NCBI GenBank assembly: GCA_024400415.1
Contig: JAKSMS010000004.1
Coordinates: 1 to 59,725, forward strand
DNA: 59,725 nucleotides
From: Bacteroidales bacterium
GTDB taxonomy: Bacteria > Bacteroidota > Bacteroidia > Bacteroidales > P3
Reading direction: 5' to 3'
Of the stretch, positions 15,235 to 25,523 are shown in pieces (position 1 is the stretch's first letter; each line of letters opens with the position of its first letter). A program made the translations under genes and the position numbers. The notes below the pieces were generated by a model. It had not been told where the DNA came from and made no database searches. It saw only the letters and a program-made list of their open reading frames with translations.

Positions 15235-15746
15235 GGCCAATCGCTAACTGCTAATCGCACATTGATAATCCCGCGAAGAGTGAAAGGGTAAAAGTCTGGT
15301 GTTGGCTGAAGGTGGGCGAAGAGCGCGAAAACGCTGTTGCTGCGCTCGCGTATAAGATTTTTTGCCTACAATATTACCCAACTCATACGATAATATAGTC
15401 GCAAACCCCGGCGAGCGAAGCAATGCCGCTTTGCGCTCTTCGCAAGCCTTCTTGAAAACGTCTAAAAACTTTTATCTTTTTACCCTTCGCGGGATATTAA
15501 CACCATGATATTCAGAACTGACTTACAAATTCAACAACTCTCGGGCAGCTGCCGAGATTTTCTGTTTGATTTTCAGTAAGATGTTTAGTGGATTTTTGAG
15601 ACCCAGCGGGGCGATTCTCTATAAAAAGAATTTACTCCAGGTATTTTAAGTCAGATTTCTAACACCGAGAACCAACCAAAGATTTTAAGTGGGATTTTTA
15701 ATATCTGACAAAAAATCTGAATAAAATCCGACTGATAATGATGGGG
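15235..15746. repeat. Structured 512-bp repeat, copy 1
   Basis: Closely matches 15881-16394. The first 270 bp fold on themselves: CCCGCGAAG...CTTCGCGGG at the ends, and GGCGAAGAGCGC with GCGCTCTTCGC inside. The second half has CTCGGGCAGCTGCCGAG. Stop codons occur in all frames. No promoter or transposase is visible. Confidence 0.75.
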
Positions 15747-15880
15747 GAAAATTATTTAAGAGAGCGCCCTTCGGGCTTAAAATCTCCTGAAAATCAAACT
15801 AAAATCTAAAAAAAAAATCCATAGTAATGATTCGGTTTATTCGATCGATTCGGTGTGAAGAAAAAAAAAGACACCTAATG

Positions 15881-16394
15881 GGCCAATCGCTAACTACTAA
15901 TTGCTCATTAAATCTCCCACGAAGAGTGAAAGGTTAAAAGTTGGGCTCTGTTTGAAGGTGGGCGAAGTGCGCGAAAACGCTGTTGCTGCGCTCGCGTATA
16001 AGATTTTTTTGTCTACAATATTACCCAACTCATACGATAATATAGTCGCAAACCCCGGCGAGCGAAGCAATGCCGCTTTGCGCTCTTCGCAAGCCTTCTT
16101 GAAAACGTCTAAAAACTTTTATCTTTTTACCCTTCGCGGGATATTAACACCATGATATTCAGAACTGACTTACAAATTCAACAACTCTCGGGCAGCTGCT
16201 GAGATTTTCTGTTTGATTTTCAGTAAGATGTTTAGTGGATTTTTGAGCCCCAGCGGGGCGATTCTCTAAAAAAAGAATTTACTCCAGGCATTTTAAGTCA
16301 GATTTCTAACACCGAGAACCAACCAAAGATTTTAGGTGGGATTTTTAATATCTGACAAAAAATCTGAATAAAATCCGACTGATAATGATGGGGA
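15881..16394. repeat. Structured 512-bp repeat, copy 2
   Basis: Direct repeat of 15235-15746 about 646 bp downstream, differing by scattered substitutions and small indels. Both copies are followed by a segment containing ATCCATAGTAATGATTCGGT (15816 and 16540). After copy 2 that segment is displaced by about 150 bp of unique sequence. Confidence 0.75.
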
Positions 16395-16656
16395 CTGAAA
16401 GAAATGTCCAGAAATTGCCCAGAAATAAACCTTTGTGAACATTATTTCTGATTAATTTCTGACAATTTCTTTTAGTCCTAATGTTTTGCATTGCAAAACG
16501 AGGGTATGTTTGGACAACACATACATAGTTACTAAAAAAAATCCATAGTAATGATTCGGTCCATTCGGTCGATTCGGTGTGAAGAAACGCTCCGCGCCAC
16601 ACTCTGCCCCGCTCCTCGCCCCTCCACTGGAGGGTGCGCGTGCTACGCTTGCGTGC
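16395..16656. other. Unique tail of the repeat region
   Basis: Holds CAGAAATTGCCCAGAAAT-type short repeats (16410-16470) and the ATTCGGT-rich motif at 16550-16587, then GC-rich sequence. No gene. Confidence 0.4.
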
Positions 16657-16693
16657 CTAAAGAAGAAGGGTCTGCGCGGTGTGCGCAGACCCT
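16657..16693 (-). terminator. Terminator after the mutase gene
   Basis: On the minus strand, an 11-bp stem AGGGTCTGCGC/GCGCAGACCCT (16667-16693) followed by TCTTCTTTA. The T-tract is interrupted but the stem is strong. Confidence 0.7.
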
Positions 16694-16724
16694 AGCTATG
16701 ATTGATTCTGGGCTTTGTGCTTGA

Positions 16725-18875
<2,151 letters not shown>

Positions 18876-18917
18876 TATCAGTAGGTTATATTATTATCAT
18901 ATATATATAGTAATTTG

Positions 18918-18949
18918 CAAATATAAGCAAAATTATTGGATATAGCAAC
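18918..18949 (-). promoter_or_regulatory. Promoter of mutB
   Basis: On the minus strand, GTTG at 18949-18946, then TATATTTG at 18925-18918, 20 nt apart. The leader would be about 35 nt. Confidence 0.7.
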
Positions 18950-18973
18950 TTTTTCGGCGAAAAGTTTGAGAAA

Positions 18974-19030
18974 AGCGGTTGGCAGTTGGCCTTTGGCAAT
19001 TAGCAAACCGCAAATAGCCAACCGCAAACC
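18974..19030. repeat. Degenerate GCGGTTGGC hairpin
   Basis: GCGGTTGGC (18975) pairs with GCCAACCGC (19017), with further GGC/GCC arms between. Same style as 15192-15250. It lies between the rplS terminator and the mutB promoter. Confidence 0.45.
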
Positions 19031-19032
19031 GC

Positions 19033-19060
19033 AAAAAAGGCGGCCTTGCGGCCGCCTTTT
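19033..19060 (-). terminator. Terminator of the thrS-rplS operon
   Basis: Stem AAAAGGCGGCC/GGCCGCCTTTT with a TTGC loop; on the minus strand it runs into six T residues. Confidence 0.9.
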
Positions 19061-19087
19061 GATCCAATATATCTAACGGGAGAGGGC

Positions 19088-19441
19088 TTAGTGCTTTTTC
19101 TCCTTGATACGAGCTTTCTTACCGGTGAGGTTGCGCAGATAGAAGATGCGAGCACGGCGCACAGCACCACGCTTGTTGATGTCGATCTGCTCGATGAATG
19201 GAGAAGCGAATGGGAAGATTCTCTCTACGCCTACACCATTGGTGACCTTGCGGACAGTAAAGGTTTCAGTGGAACCGCTTCCGCTGCGCTGTAAAACAAC
19301 GCCCTGGAAGTTCTGGATACGTTCTTTGTTTCCTTCTTTGATCTTGTAGTGAACAGTGATGGTATCGCCAGCCTTGAACTCAGGGAACTCTTTGCGTTCA
19401 ACCAAGTTCTCTACGTATTGCATTAATTCAGTTTTTCCCAT
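19088..19441 (-). CDS. rplS: 50S ribosomal protein L19
   Basis: Ribosomal protein bL19 (117 aa), which sits at the 30S-50S interface. Typical features are [31 protein letters not shown], the [52 protein letters not shown] tail and normal length. It starts 27 nt after the rplT stop and is followed by the operon terminator, so it seems to be the last gene of the thrS-infC-rpmI-rplT operon. Elsewhere rplS is usually encoded with trmD or alone. Confidence 0.97.
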   Translation of the reverse strand: MGKTELMQYVENLVERKEFPEFKAGDTITVHYKIKEGNKERIQNFQGVVLQRSGSGSTETFTVRKVTNGVGVERIFPFASPFIEQIDINKRGAVRRARIFYLRNLTGKKARIKEKKH

Positions 19442-19468
19442 GATAATTTCGTTTTTAAGAGTTTACTA

Positions 19469-19813
19469 CTATTTTACCATCTTTACAACTGCGGTGAAGG
19501 CCTCTGGATGATTCATAGCGAGATCGGCGAGGACTTTGCGGTTGAGTTCGATATTGTTTTTGTGAAGTTCGCCCATAAATACAGAATAGGAAATACCATT
19601 CATGCGGCAACCTGCATTGATACGGTTGATCCACAGTGCGCGGAATTCTCTCTTCTTGTTCTTTCTATCACGGTAAGCGTAGGTCTGACCTTTCTCCCAC
19701 TTGTTCTTGGCTACAGTCCAAACGTTTTTACCTCTTCCCCAATAACCTTTGGTACGGTTGAGGATTTTCTTTCTGCGAGCTCTTGAAGCTACAGCATTTA
19801 CTGATCTTGGCAT
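19469..19813 (-). CDS. rplT: 50S ribosomal protein L20
   Basis: Ribosomal protein bL20 (114 aa), needed for early 50S assembly. The basic N-terminal arm [42 protein letters not shown] and the globular end ([40 protein letters not shown]) are standard. In other bacteria L20 represses its own operon by binding a leader structure. The 92-nt gap to rpmI upstream contains GCCGGTGGC...GCCGGGC pairing that could be such a site, but I cannot show it. Confidence 0.97.
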   Translation of the reverse strand: MPRSVNAVASRARRKKILNRTKGYWGRGKNVWTVAKNKWEKGQTYAYRDRKNKKREFRALWINRINAGCRMNGISYSVFMGELHKNNIELNRKVLADLAMNHPEAFTAVVKMVK

Positions 19814-19905
19814 AAAAAATTAAATTTGTTTTCGTTTAAGCGCCAGCCGGTGGCATCACTGCCGGGCTGAACTTAGGTGCGTTAAACAATGGTTAATAAC
19901 TCCGA

Positions 19906-20100
19906 TTATTTAAGAAGCATGCGCTTTACTCTCTTCTCGTCGTCGCGGCTTACCAGTGCGGTATGGTCGAGATTACGTTTCTGAGTGGTCTCTTTCTTAG
20001 TCAGGATGTGGCTATGATAAGCATGCTTTCTCTTGATTTTGCCGGTGCCGGTGAAGTCGAAACGCTTTCTAGCAGCGGCCTTAGTTTTCATTTTTGGCAT
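19906..20100 (-). CDS. rpmI: 50S ribosomal protein L35
   Basis: Ribosomal protein bL35 (64 aa), beginning [36 protein letters not shown], typical for the family. It lies between infC (145 nt upstream) and rplT. The infC-rpmI gap at 20101-20245 contains two GC-rich hairpins (GCCGACTGCC...GGCAGACTGGC and GGTGCAGCGCTGCGGCTGACGGACC) that could be an L20-type regulatory leader; this is inference. Confidence 0.97.
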   Translation of the reverse strand: MPKMKTKAAARKRFDFTGTGKIKRKHAYHSHILTKKETTQKRNLDHTALVSRDDEKRVKRMLLK

Positions 20101-20245
20101 TACTTTACTGTTTTTAGAGTTTTACTAATATATGTTTGATATACTGGATTCTATCTTCCATAGCACGAGCCGACTGCCGTTGTGGCAGACTGGCTGGGTG
20201 TGCTGGTATGTGGTGCAGCGCTGCGGCTGACGGACCTCTCCCCTA

Positions 20246-20806
20246 CTATTTCTTGGGGGCGATGATCATGAGCATGCGCTTGCCTTCGAGGCGCGGCATG
20301 GCCTCGGGCTTGCCGTATTCGAGCAGTGCCTCGGCAAACTTGAGCAGCTGGGTCTCTCCCTGCTCTTTGTAGAGGATGGAGCGGCCTTTGAAGAACACGT
20401 CCACCTTTACCTTGTTGCCTTCCTGGAGGAACTTGATGGCATGCTTGAGCTTGAAGTCGAAATCGTGCTCGTCGGTCTGCGGACTGAGGCGGATCTCTTT
20501 GATCACGATCTTGGTAGAGTTGGCCTTCATTTCCTTCTGCTTCTTCTTGATCTCGTAGAGGAACTTCTGGTACTCTATGACTTTGCACACTGGCGGGTTG
20601 GCGTTGGGGGATATCTCCACGAGGTCCAGTCCCTGGTCGTAGGCCAGCTTGATGGCCTCTTTGATGGGATAGATGGTTGGCTCCATGCCTTCGCCTACTA
20701 CGCGCACCATAGGTGAGGTGATGCGCTCGTTGATGCGGTGTTCGGGTTCTTTCTTAACAGGTCCGCGGCCGCGTCCTGCCTGAGGTTTGAAAGGTGTTGC
20801 TATAAT
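20246..20806 (-). CDS. infC: Translation initiation factor IF-3, AUU start
   Basis: IF-3 (186 aa) binds the 30S subunit and checks start-codon pairing. An ATG at 20710 would give only 154 residues and cut off the conserved N-terminal RINERI segment. Reading upstream in frame gives [31 protein letters not shown] back to an ATT at 20806-20804, just inside a TAG. A GGAGAA Shine-Dalgarno stands 6-8 nt before that ATT. infC is the classic gene that uses AUU so that IF-3 can repress its own translation, so ATT is the likely start. The rest is standard, including [20 protein letters not shown] and the [12 protein letters not shown] and [13 protein letters not shown] segments. Confidence 0.92.
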   Translation of the reverse strand: MIATPFKPQAGRGRGPVKKEPEHRINERITSPMVRVVGEGMEPTIYPIKEAIKLAYDQGLDLVEISPNANPPVCKVIEYQKFLYEIKKKQKEMKANSTKIVIKEIRLSPQTDEHDFDFKLKHAIKFLQEGNKVKVDVFFKGRSILYKEQGETQLLKFAEALLEYGKPEAMPRLEGKRMLMIIAPKK

Positions 20807-20913
20807 TTGTTTCTCCTATGTTTTCGTTGCCAGGGGTCATCCTTGGTCCCTTTCAACGATGGTTAATATTCTGTTTCAGGCCGTGGCCTGTATCTTTATT
20901 CTTTAATCTATTA

Positions 20914-22857
20914 CTATAGTCTGTCTACCATTACGGCGGATATCTCATCTTCGATCATCTTGGCGAAGGCCTGAGGGGTCATGGCGCCGAGGTCTCCTGC
21001 GCCCTGGCGGCGTACGCTGATGGTGCCTTCGTTGACTTCCTTCTCGCCAAGGATGAGCATGTAGGGGTACTTCATGAGTTCGGCGTCGCGGATTTTGCGG
21101 CCGATCTTCTCGTCGCGCTCGTCGATGGTGCCGCGGAGGTCCATCATCTCGAGAGCCTTCTTCATCTCGTGGGCTGCCTCGGTGTATTTCTCGCTAACGG
21201 GGAGAATGATGAACTGGTCGGGGGTGAGCCAGATTGGGAACTTGCCGGCGGTGTGCTCGATGAGCACGGCCACGAAACGTTCCATGGAGCCGAATGGGGC
21301 ACGGTGGATCATGACTGGACGGTGCTTCTGGTTGTCGGAGCCTACGTATTCGAGGTCGAAGCGCTCCGGCAGGTTGTAGTCTACCTGGATGGTGCCGAGC
21401 TGCCAGCGGCGGCCGAGGGCGTCCTTGACCATGAAGTCGAGCTTAGGACCATAGAATGCGGCTTCGCCGGTCTCCTTGCGGGCCTTGATGCCTTTCTCCT
21501 CGCAGGCTTCGATGATGGCCTGTTCTGCCTTGGCCCAATTCTCGTCGGTGCCTACGTATTTGGTCTTGTTGTCGGGATCGCGGAGCGAGATCTGAGCCTC
21601 CCAGTTGTCGAAGCTGAGGGCCTTGAAGATGATCTGGATGATCTCCATAACCTTGATGAATTCCTCCTTCACCTGGTCCTGACGGCAGAAGATGTGGGCG
21701 TCGTCCTGAGTGAACGAACGCACGCGGGTGAGGCCGTGGAGTTCGCCGCTCTGCTCGTAACGGTACACGGTACCGAACTCGGCGCAGCGGAATGGGAGGT
21801 CTTTATAAGAACGGGGCTCGTTCTTGAACACCATGCAGTGGTGTGGGCAGTTCATTGGTTTGAGCAGGTATTCCTCGCCCTCTTCTGGAGTGGTGATGGG
21901 GCGGAAGGAGTCGGCGCCGTAGTGCTCCCAGTGGCCTGAGGTGACGTAGAGCTGCTTGCCGCCGATGTGCGGAGTGATGACCTGCTGATAGCCGTAGCGC
22001 TTCTGGATCTTGGTGAGGTAGTCCTGAAGGCGGAGACGGAGATCGGTGCCTTTGGGCAGCCATACTGGGAGGCCTTTGCCGATCATGTCGTTGAACATAT
22101 AGAGGCCGAGTTCTTTGCCAATCTTGCGGTGGTCGCGCTTCTTGGCCTCTTCGAGCATGACGAGGTATTCGTCGAGTTCGCTCTTCTTAGGGAAGCTGAT
22201 GGCATAGATACGGGTGAGCTGCTTGCGCTTCTCGTCGCCGCGCCAATAGGCGCCGGCGAGGCTGAGGCACTTCACGGCCTTGATGGCGCTGAAGTCCACG
22301 AGGTGCGGACCGCGGCAGAGGTCGGTGAAGTTGCCGCTCTCGTAGAAGGATATGGTTCCGTCTTCGAGGGCGTCGATGAGTTCGAGCTTGTATATCTCTT
22401 CCTTCTTGCCGAAGAAGTCGAGGGCCTCGGCCTTGGTGACATCACGACGAGTGATGGCGGTCTTGGCGCTTACGAGTTCCTGCATCTTCTTCTCGATCTT
22501 GGCGAAGTCGTCGCTGGTGACCTGATAGTCCATGAAGTCGATGTCGTAGTAGAAGCCGTTCTCGATGGAAGGTCCGATACCGAACTTGATGCCAGGATAG
22601 AGTTCCTGGAGTGCGGTGGCCAAAAGGTGGGCACTGGTGTGCCAGAAGGTCGACTTGCCCTCCTCGTCGTTCCAGGTGAGGAGCTGTACGGAGGCATCCT
22701 CATTGATAGGGCGATAGAGTTCGAGAACCTTGCCGTTTACCTTAGCGGCGAGCACTTTGCGTGCGAGGCCTTCGCTGATGCTTTTGGCGATATCGAGAGC
22801 GGTTACGCCAGCCTCATACTGACGCATTGAACCATCTGGAAGAGTAATATTTATCAT
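20914..22857 (-). CDS. thrS: Threonyl-tRNA synthetase
   Basis: Class II synthetase of 647 aa charging tRNA-Thr. It has the N-terminal TGS domain ([23 protein letters not shown]), the editing domain with the [16 protein letters not shown] zinc-site histidines, the catalytic core with motif 2 ([35 protein letters not shown]), the MNCPHHC zinc ligand region, motif 3 in the [18 protein letters not shown] segment, and the anticodon-binding domain. The ATG at 22857 is chosen because an upstream in-frame codon adds only a poorly conserved MHAMLLYRK extension. First gene of the thrS-infC-rpmI-rplT-rplS operon. A -7-like TATATTTG at 22967-22960 implies a leader of about 95 nt. Confidence 0.97.
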   Translation of the reverse strand: MINITLPDGSMRQYEAGVTALDIAKSISEGLARKVLAAKVNGKVLELYRPINEDASVQLLTWNDEEGKSTFWHTSAHLLATALQELYPGIKFGIGPSIENGFYYDIDFMDYQVTSDDFAKIEKKMQELVSAKTAITRRDVTKAEALDFFGKKEEIYKLELIDALEDGTISFYESGNFTDLCRGPHLVDFSAIKAVKCLSLAGAYWRGDEKRKQLTRIYAISFPKKSELDEYLVMLEEAKKRDHRKIGKELGLYMFNDMIGKGLPVWLPKGTDLRLRLQDYLTKIQKRYGYQQVITPHIGGKQLYVTSGHWEHYGADSFRPITTPEEGEEYLLKPMNCPHHCMVFKNEPRSYKDLPFRCAEFGTVYRYEQSGELHGLTRVRSFTQDDAHIFCRQDQVKEEFIKVMEIIQIIFKALSFDNWEAQISLRDPDNKTKYVGTDENWAKAEQAIIEACEEKGIKARKETGEAAFYGPKLDFMVKDALGRRWQLGTIQVDYNLPERFDLEYVGSDNQKHRPVMIHRAPFGSMERFVAVLIEHTAGKFPIWLTPDQFIILPVSEKYTEAAHEMKKALEMMDLRGTIDERDEKIGRKIRDAELMKYPYMLILGEKEVNEGTISVRRQGAGDLGAMTPQAFAKMIEDEISAVMVDRL

Positions 22858-23031
22858 AGTCTTTATTAGTTTTCTATACAACAACATTGCGTGCAACTAG
22901 CGACCACTCAAGAACTTACAACCATCCTTGCAGTAGTGCTGACACACTTTTTCAATCTGCAAATATACAACTTTATTTGAGATTCGGCGTTTTTTTCGCA
23001 ATTATTATTTTTCTACTTATAGAATCGAGCG

Positions 23032-23667
23032 CTAGATAATGAGGTCTTTGAGACCGAGTTTGGGAACCACATGGGTGCCATCTTCCTCTCGGTAGTAGCT
23101 GTGCGAATCCCCCTCTCCTATCTCTTTGAGGCGGAACTTTTCGATGCTCTTGCCGATGGCGATGACGGCCACGGGTTCATAGGGCAGAGCGAGGACCTCA
23201 GTGAGCTTGGCCTTGTTAAATGCGGCCATGATAAGGCCGTTGAGACCCATCTCGGTAGCTCGCAACAGGATGCTCTGGCTGACGATGCCGAGATCGAAAT
23301 AGACCATGGGGTCGGGGGCCTTGGTGGAGCATACCACTATGAAGGACTCAGGCTCGGTGCCAGGAAATGGAAGATGTAGTTCGGGTAGGGCGGCACCCAT
23401 CTTGATGAGGGGCAGCACCTTGTCGGCGCCCGAGTCTTTGGTCACCAGACGGAAGCGGAGCACTTGCTGATTGCGGCCCGATGGGCACTTCTGGGCAACC
23501 GTAACGATCTTTTCTAACCGGTCACGCGTAACAACGAAGTTTTTGTCGTAGCCGCGAGTGGAGCGATTCTTGGTGAGGAGTTCATCGAGAGTATGCCCTA
23601 TATGCTTGACCACCTTCTTGGTGCCGAAGGCTTTGTCGAACTGCTTTTCGAGATAATTATCTGCCAT
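23032..23667 (-). CDS. Nitroreductase-family flavoprotein
   Basis: 211 aa of the FMN-dependent nitroreductase superfamily. Visible family features are the N-terminal TKNRSTRGYDKNFVVTRDRLEKIVTVAQKCPSGRNQQVLRFRLVT substrate/FMN region, the YFDLGIVSQSILLRATEMGLNGLIMAAFNKAKL helix, and the EPVAVIAIGKSIEKFRL strand. Substrate unknown; members reduce nitro compounds, quinones or flavins with NAD(P)H. It is divergently oriented to the exported-protein gene at 23823. A TACTTTTG -7-like element is at 23719-23712. Confidence 0.85.
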   Translation of the reverse strand: MADNYLEKQFDKAFGTKKVVKHIGHTLDELLTKNRSTRGYDKNFVVTRDRLEKIVTVAQKCPSGRNQQVLRFRLVTKDSGADKVLPLIKMGAALPELHLPFPGTEPESFIVVCSTKAPDPMVYFDLGIVSQSILLRATEMGLNGLIMAAFNKAKLTEVLALPYEPVAVIAIGKSIEKFRLKEIGEGDSHSYYREEDGTHVVPKLGLKDLII

Positions 23668-23727
23668 AATAAAGGATTAATACATTATTAGGTTTTCATA
23701 TTTTTGTTTTGCAAAAGTACACTTTTT

Positions 23728-23758
23728 TCTTGGGATTAAGAAAAAAAACGTAACTTTG
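23728..23758 (+). promoter_or_regulatory. Promoter of the 23823 exported protein gene
   Basis: TCTTG at 23728-23732, then TAACTTTG at 23751-23758. It partly overlaps the region from which the nitroreductase gene must be transcribed in the other direction. Confidence 0.65.
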
Positions 23759-23822
23759 CACCAATAACCAACGCGCAACACATACGCAAATCATAGAATA
23801 ATAACCAATAAAATAATAACTT

Positions 23823-24827
23823 ATGAAAAAAGTAGTACTTTTGTGTGCAGTAGCAATGATGACAACTTTAGGCGCTCACGCCCAGTTGGGAAACATGCTT
23901 AACAAAGCCGCTCAAAAGGCTGGTCAAAAGGCTGGAGAATCGGCCGCCAACGCCGTAATGGACAGACTCGGATTTGGAAAAGCCCAGAACAAGTCGAACA
24001 CCAACACCAATGCCAATACCAACTCAGGAACCCTCAACTTCAAAGGCAACCACTCGGCAAATGACGCTGAAATGGACCACATCCCTACCATCCAGGAACT
24101 GATGGACCAGATGCCTGCATTCCCTACCACTGCCCAGCTTGTCGACTACAAGAATGCCGAAGCTAACGAGATGACCCTTAAGATGATGACCAGCCCTGTG
24201 ACCATGTTCCGCACCCAAATAGCAACCCTGTCTGTTCAGGCACTTGCCCTTGGCTATTCCGACATGGACAGTGCACGCGTAGCCAGCCTTGCCACCCAGT
24301 ATACCGGCCTCACTGCCGAAGAAATCAAGGCCATGGAGAACATGACTGACGAACAGCAGGAAGCCTTCATGATGGCCTACTACCAGTCTGGCCGTGCCGA
24401 CATGGCTCGCCAGAATGCTGCCGAAAAGGCTGGAAAATACGCAGAGATGATTGCCGGCCAAGTAGAGCAGTTTGATGCCGTGAACGACAAGGTTGACGAG
24501 ATCTACAAAAACGCCCACAAGCTGATGAAGCCCATCTATGAGAAATATGCAAAGCAGCTGGAGAACGCCGAAGGGAAAGCCTACAATCGCCTGATGGCAG
24601 AATACTACAGCAAGATTGTCGACATGCAGCGCAGCGCTGTAGAGCAGGCCATGATGGTTCGCAAGAGCCAGCAGCTGCCTATCGCCGAAAAGATTGAGAA
24701 AGTAAACGAAGGCATCCGCAAGAGCGACCCAACCGCCATCGTGCCCAACTACGTGCAGCTCTTCGCCACCTCCTACTTCAGCGAGATCGAGAAGCTGTTC
24801 GAAGTGCCAACATACTTTGAAGACTAA
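23823..24827 (+). CDS. Exported helical protein of unknown function
   Basis: 334 aa. Residues 1-20 are a Sec signal peptide (VVLLCAVAMMTTLGAHAQ). A short glycine/alanine-rich, amphipathic stretch follows (LNKAAQKAGQKAGESAANAVMDRLGF), then an asparagine/threonine-rich linker (NTNTNANTNSG). The remainder is strongly alpha-helical and methionine-rich (EIKAMENMTDEQQEAFMMAYY, LENAEGKAYNRLMAEYYSKIVDMQRSAVEQAMM). No lipobox, no T9SS tail, so probably periplasmic. I do not recognise a family. It has its own promoter and terminator. Confidence 0.7.
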   Translation: MKKVVLLCAVAMMTTLGAHAQLGNMLNKAAQKAGQKAGESAANAVMDRLGFGKAQNKSNTNTNANTNSGTLNFKGNHSANDAEMDHIPTIQELMDQMPAFPTTAQLVDYKNAEANEMTLKMMTSPVTMFRTQIATLSVQALALGYSDMDSARVASLATQYTGLTAEEIKAMENMTDEQQEAFMMAYYQSGRADMARQNAAEKAGKYAEMIAGQVEQFDAVNDKVDEIYKNAHKLMKPIYEKYAKQLENAEGKAYNRLMAEYYSKIVDMQRSAVEQAMMVRKSQQLPIAEKIEKVNEGIRKSDPTAIVPNYVQLFATSYFSEIEKLFEVPTYFED

Positions 24828-24850
24828 TTCCTTATTTCGGACTTTAGATA

Positions 24851-24888
24851 AAAAAGACGACCTCCTTCTGGGAGGTCATCTTTTTTTT
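24851..24888 (+). terminator. Bidirectional terminator between convergent genes
   Basis: AAAAAGAcGACCTCC pairs with GGGAGGTCaTCTTTTT around a short loop. Eight T follow on the plus strand and six on the minus strand, so it can end both the 23823 gene and the minus-strand gene that stops at 24905. Confidence 0.85.
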
Positions 24889-24904
24889 GTCTGCAAGTGA
24901 GGCC

Positions 24905-25450
24905 TTATCGCTTCAGCACCTCGCTCGTGATGCCGAGGTCGAGACATTCGCGATAGACCGCAACGGCATCAACGATAGACTGAGCGCTCCTGTACACCGA
25001 AAAGGATATGGTGTAGCGGCCGCCCTCAACGAGGTCTAGCACCAGCTGGTCGGGCTGCGCGTCGATGCCCTCTTTGTTGTAGGTGAAGCCCACGCGGGCC
25101 AACTGCTCCCATGGAAGAGAGATTTCTTTGGTCTCGGCCTTCTGCTTTGCGCCGGTTGCCGACCAGCGCATGGCACCGACAATGCTCAGGCCGCTAGGGC
25201 CCACCCCGATATGGTTGCGCCACTCAGACGAGAGCACAAGAAACAGCGCGATGCCCGCCACTACTCCAGACGTAGGAAGCAGCATGATAAGCCAAAACAC
25301 CACTGATCCCAACCCGTCGGAAGCCCAATAGGAGATAAAGATGTAGCACATATAGGCGCTCAGCGCAGTCCAGATTCCCGGCAGCAACGCACTGAACCAT
25401 TTGTACCCAGATGAGGTTCTAAAAATGACCGAAGCAGTTTTGTCGTTCAT
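24905..25450 (-). CDS. Small two-TM membrane protein
   Basis: 181 aa. Two hydrophobic segments near the N-terminus (KWFSALLPGIWTALSAYMCYIFISYW, about 18-43, and VVFWLIMLLPTSGVVAGIALFLVL, about 50-73). A soluble beta-rich domain follows (HIGVGPSGLSIVGAMRW ... ISLPWEQLARVGFTYNK ... LVLDLVEGGRYTISFSVY). This order looks like the YcxB/PH-like membrane proteins that place a PH-type domain in the cytoplasm, but the match is only by eye. It stops convergently with the 23823 gene and begins just after the aspS terminator. Confidence 0.6.
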   Translation of the reverse strand: MNDKTASVIFRTSSGYKWFSALLPGIWTALSAYMCYIFISYWASDGLGSVVFWLIMLLPTSGVVAGIALFLVLSSEWRNHIGVGPSGLSIVGAMRWSATGAKQKAETKEISLPWEQLARVGFTYNKEGIDAQPDQLVLDLVEGGRYTISFSVYRSAQSIVDAVAVYRECLDLGITSEVLKR

Positions 25451-25460
25451 ATATATACTT

Positions 25461-25494
25461 TATATTAATAAGCAGCCCACCGAGATGGGCTGCT
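25461..25494 (-). terminator. Terminator after aspS
   Basis: Stem AGCAGCCCA/TGGGCTGCT with a 6-nt loop, followed on the minus strand by TATTAATATA. AT-rich rather than a pure T-run. Confidence 0.7.
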
Positions 25495-25523
25495 CTTGTA
25501 TTCGCTATTATCGAAGCGGATTC

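Noticed and set aside
15901-16155. An 84-codon open frame inside the second 512-bp repeat
   Set aside because: The first copy of the repeat interrupts the frame, the sequence is part of a self-folding repeat and the translation has no protein-like features.
20151-20588. A 145-codon minus-strand frame overlapping infC
   Set aside because: It is an alternative frame of infC. The IF-3 sequence in the other frame is unmistakable.
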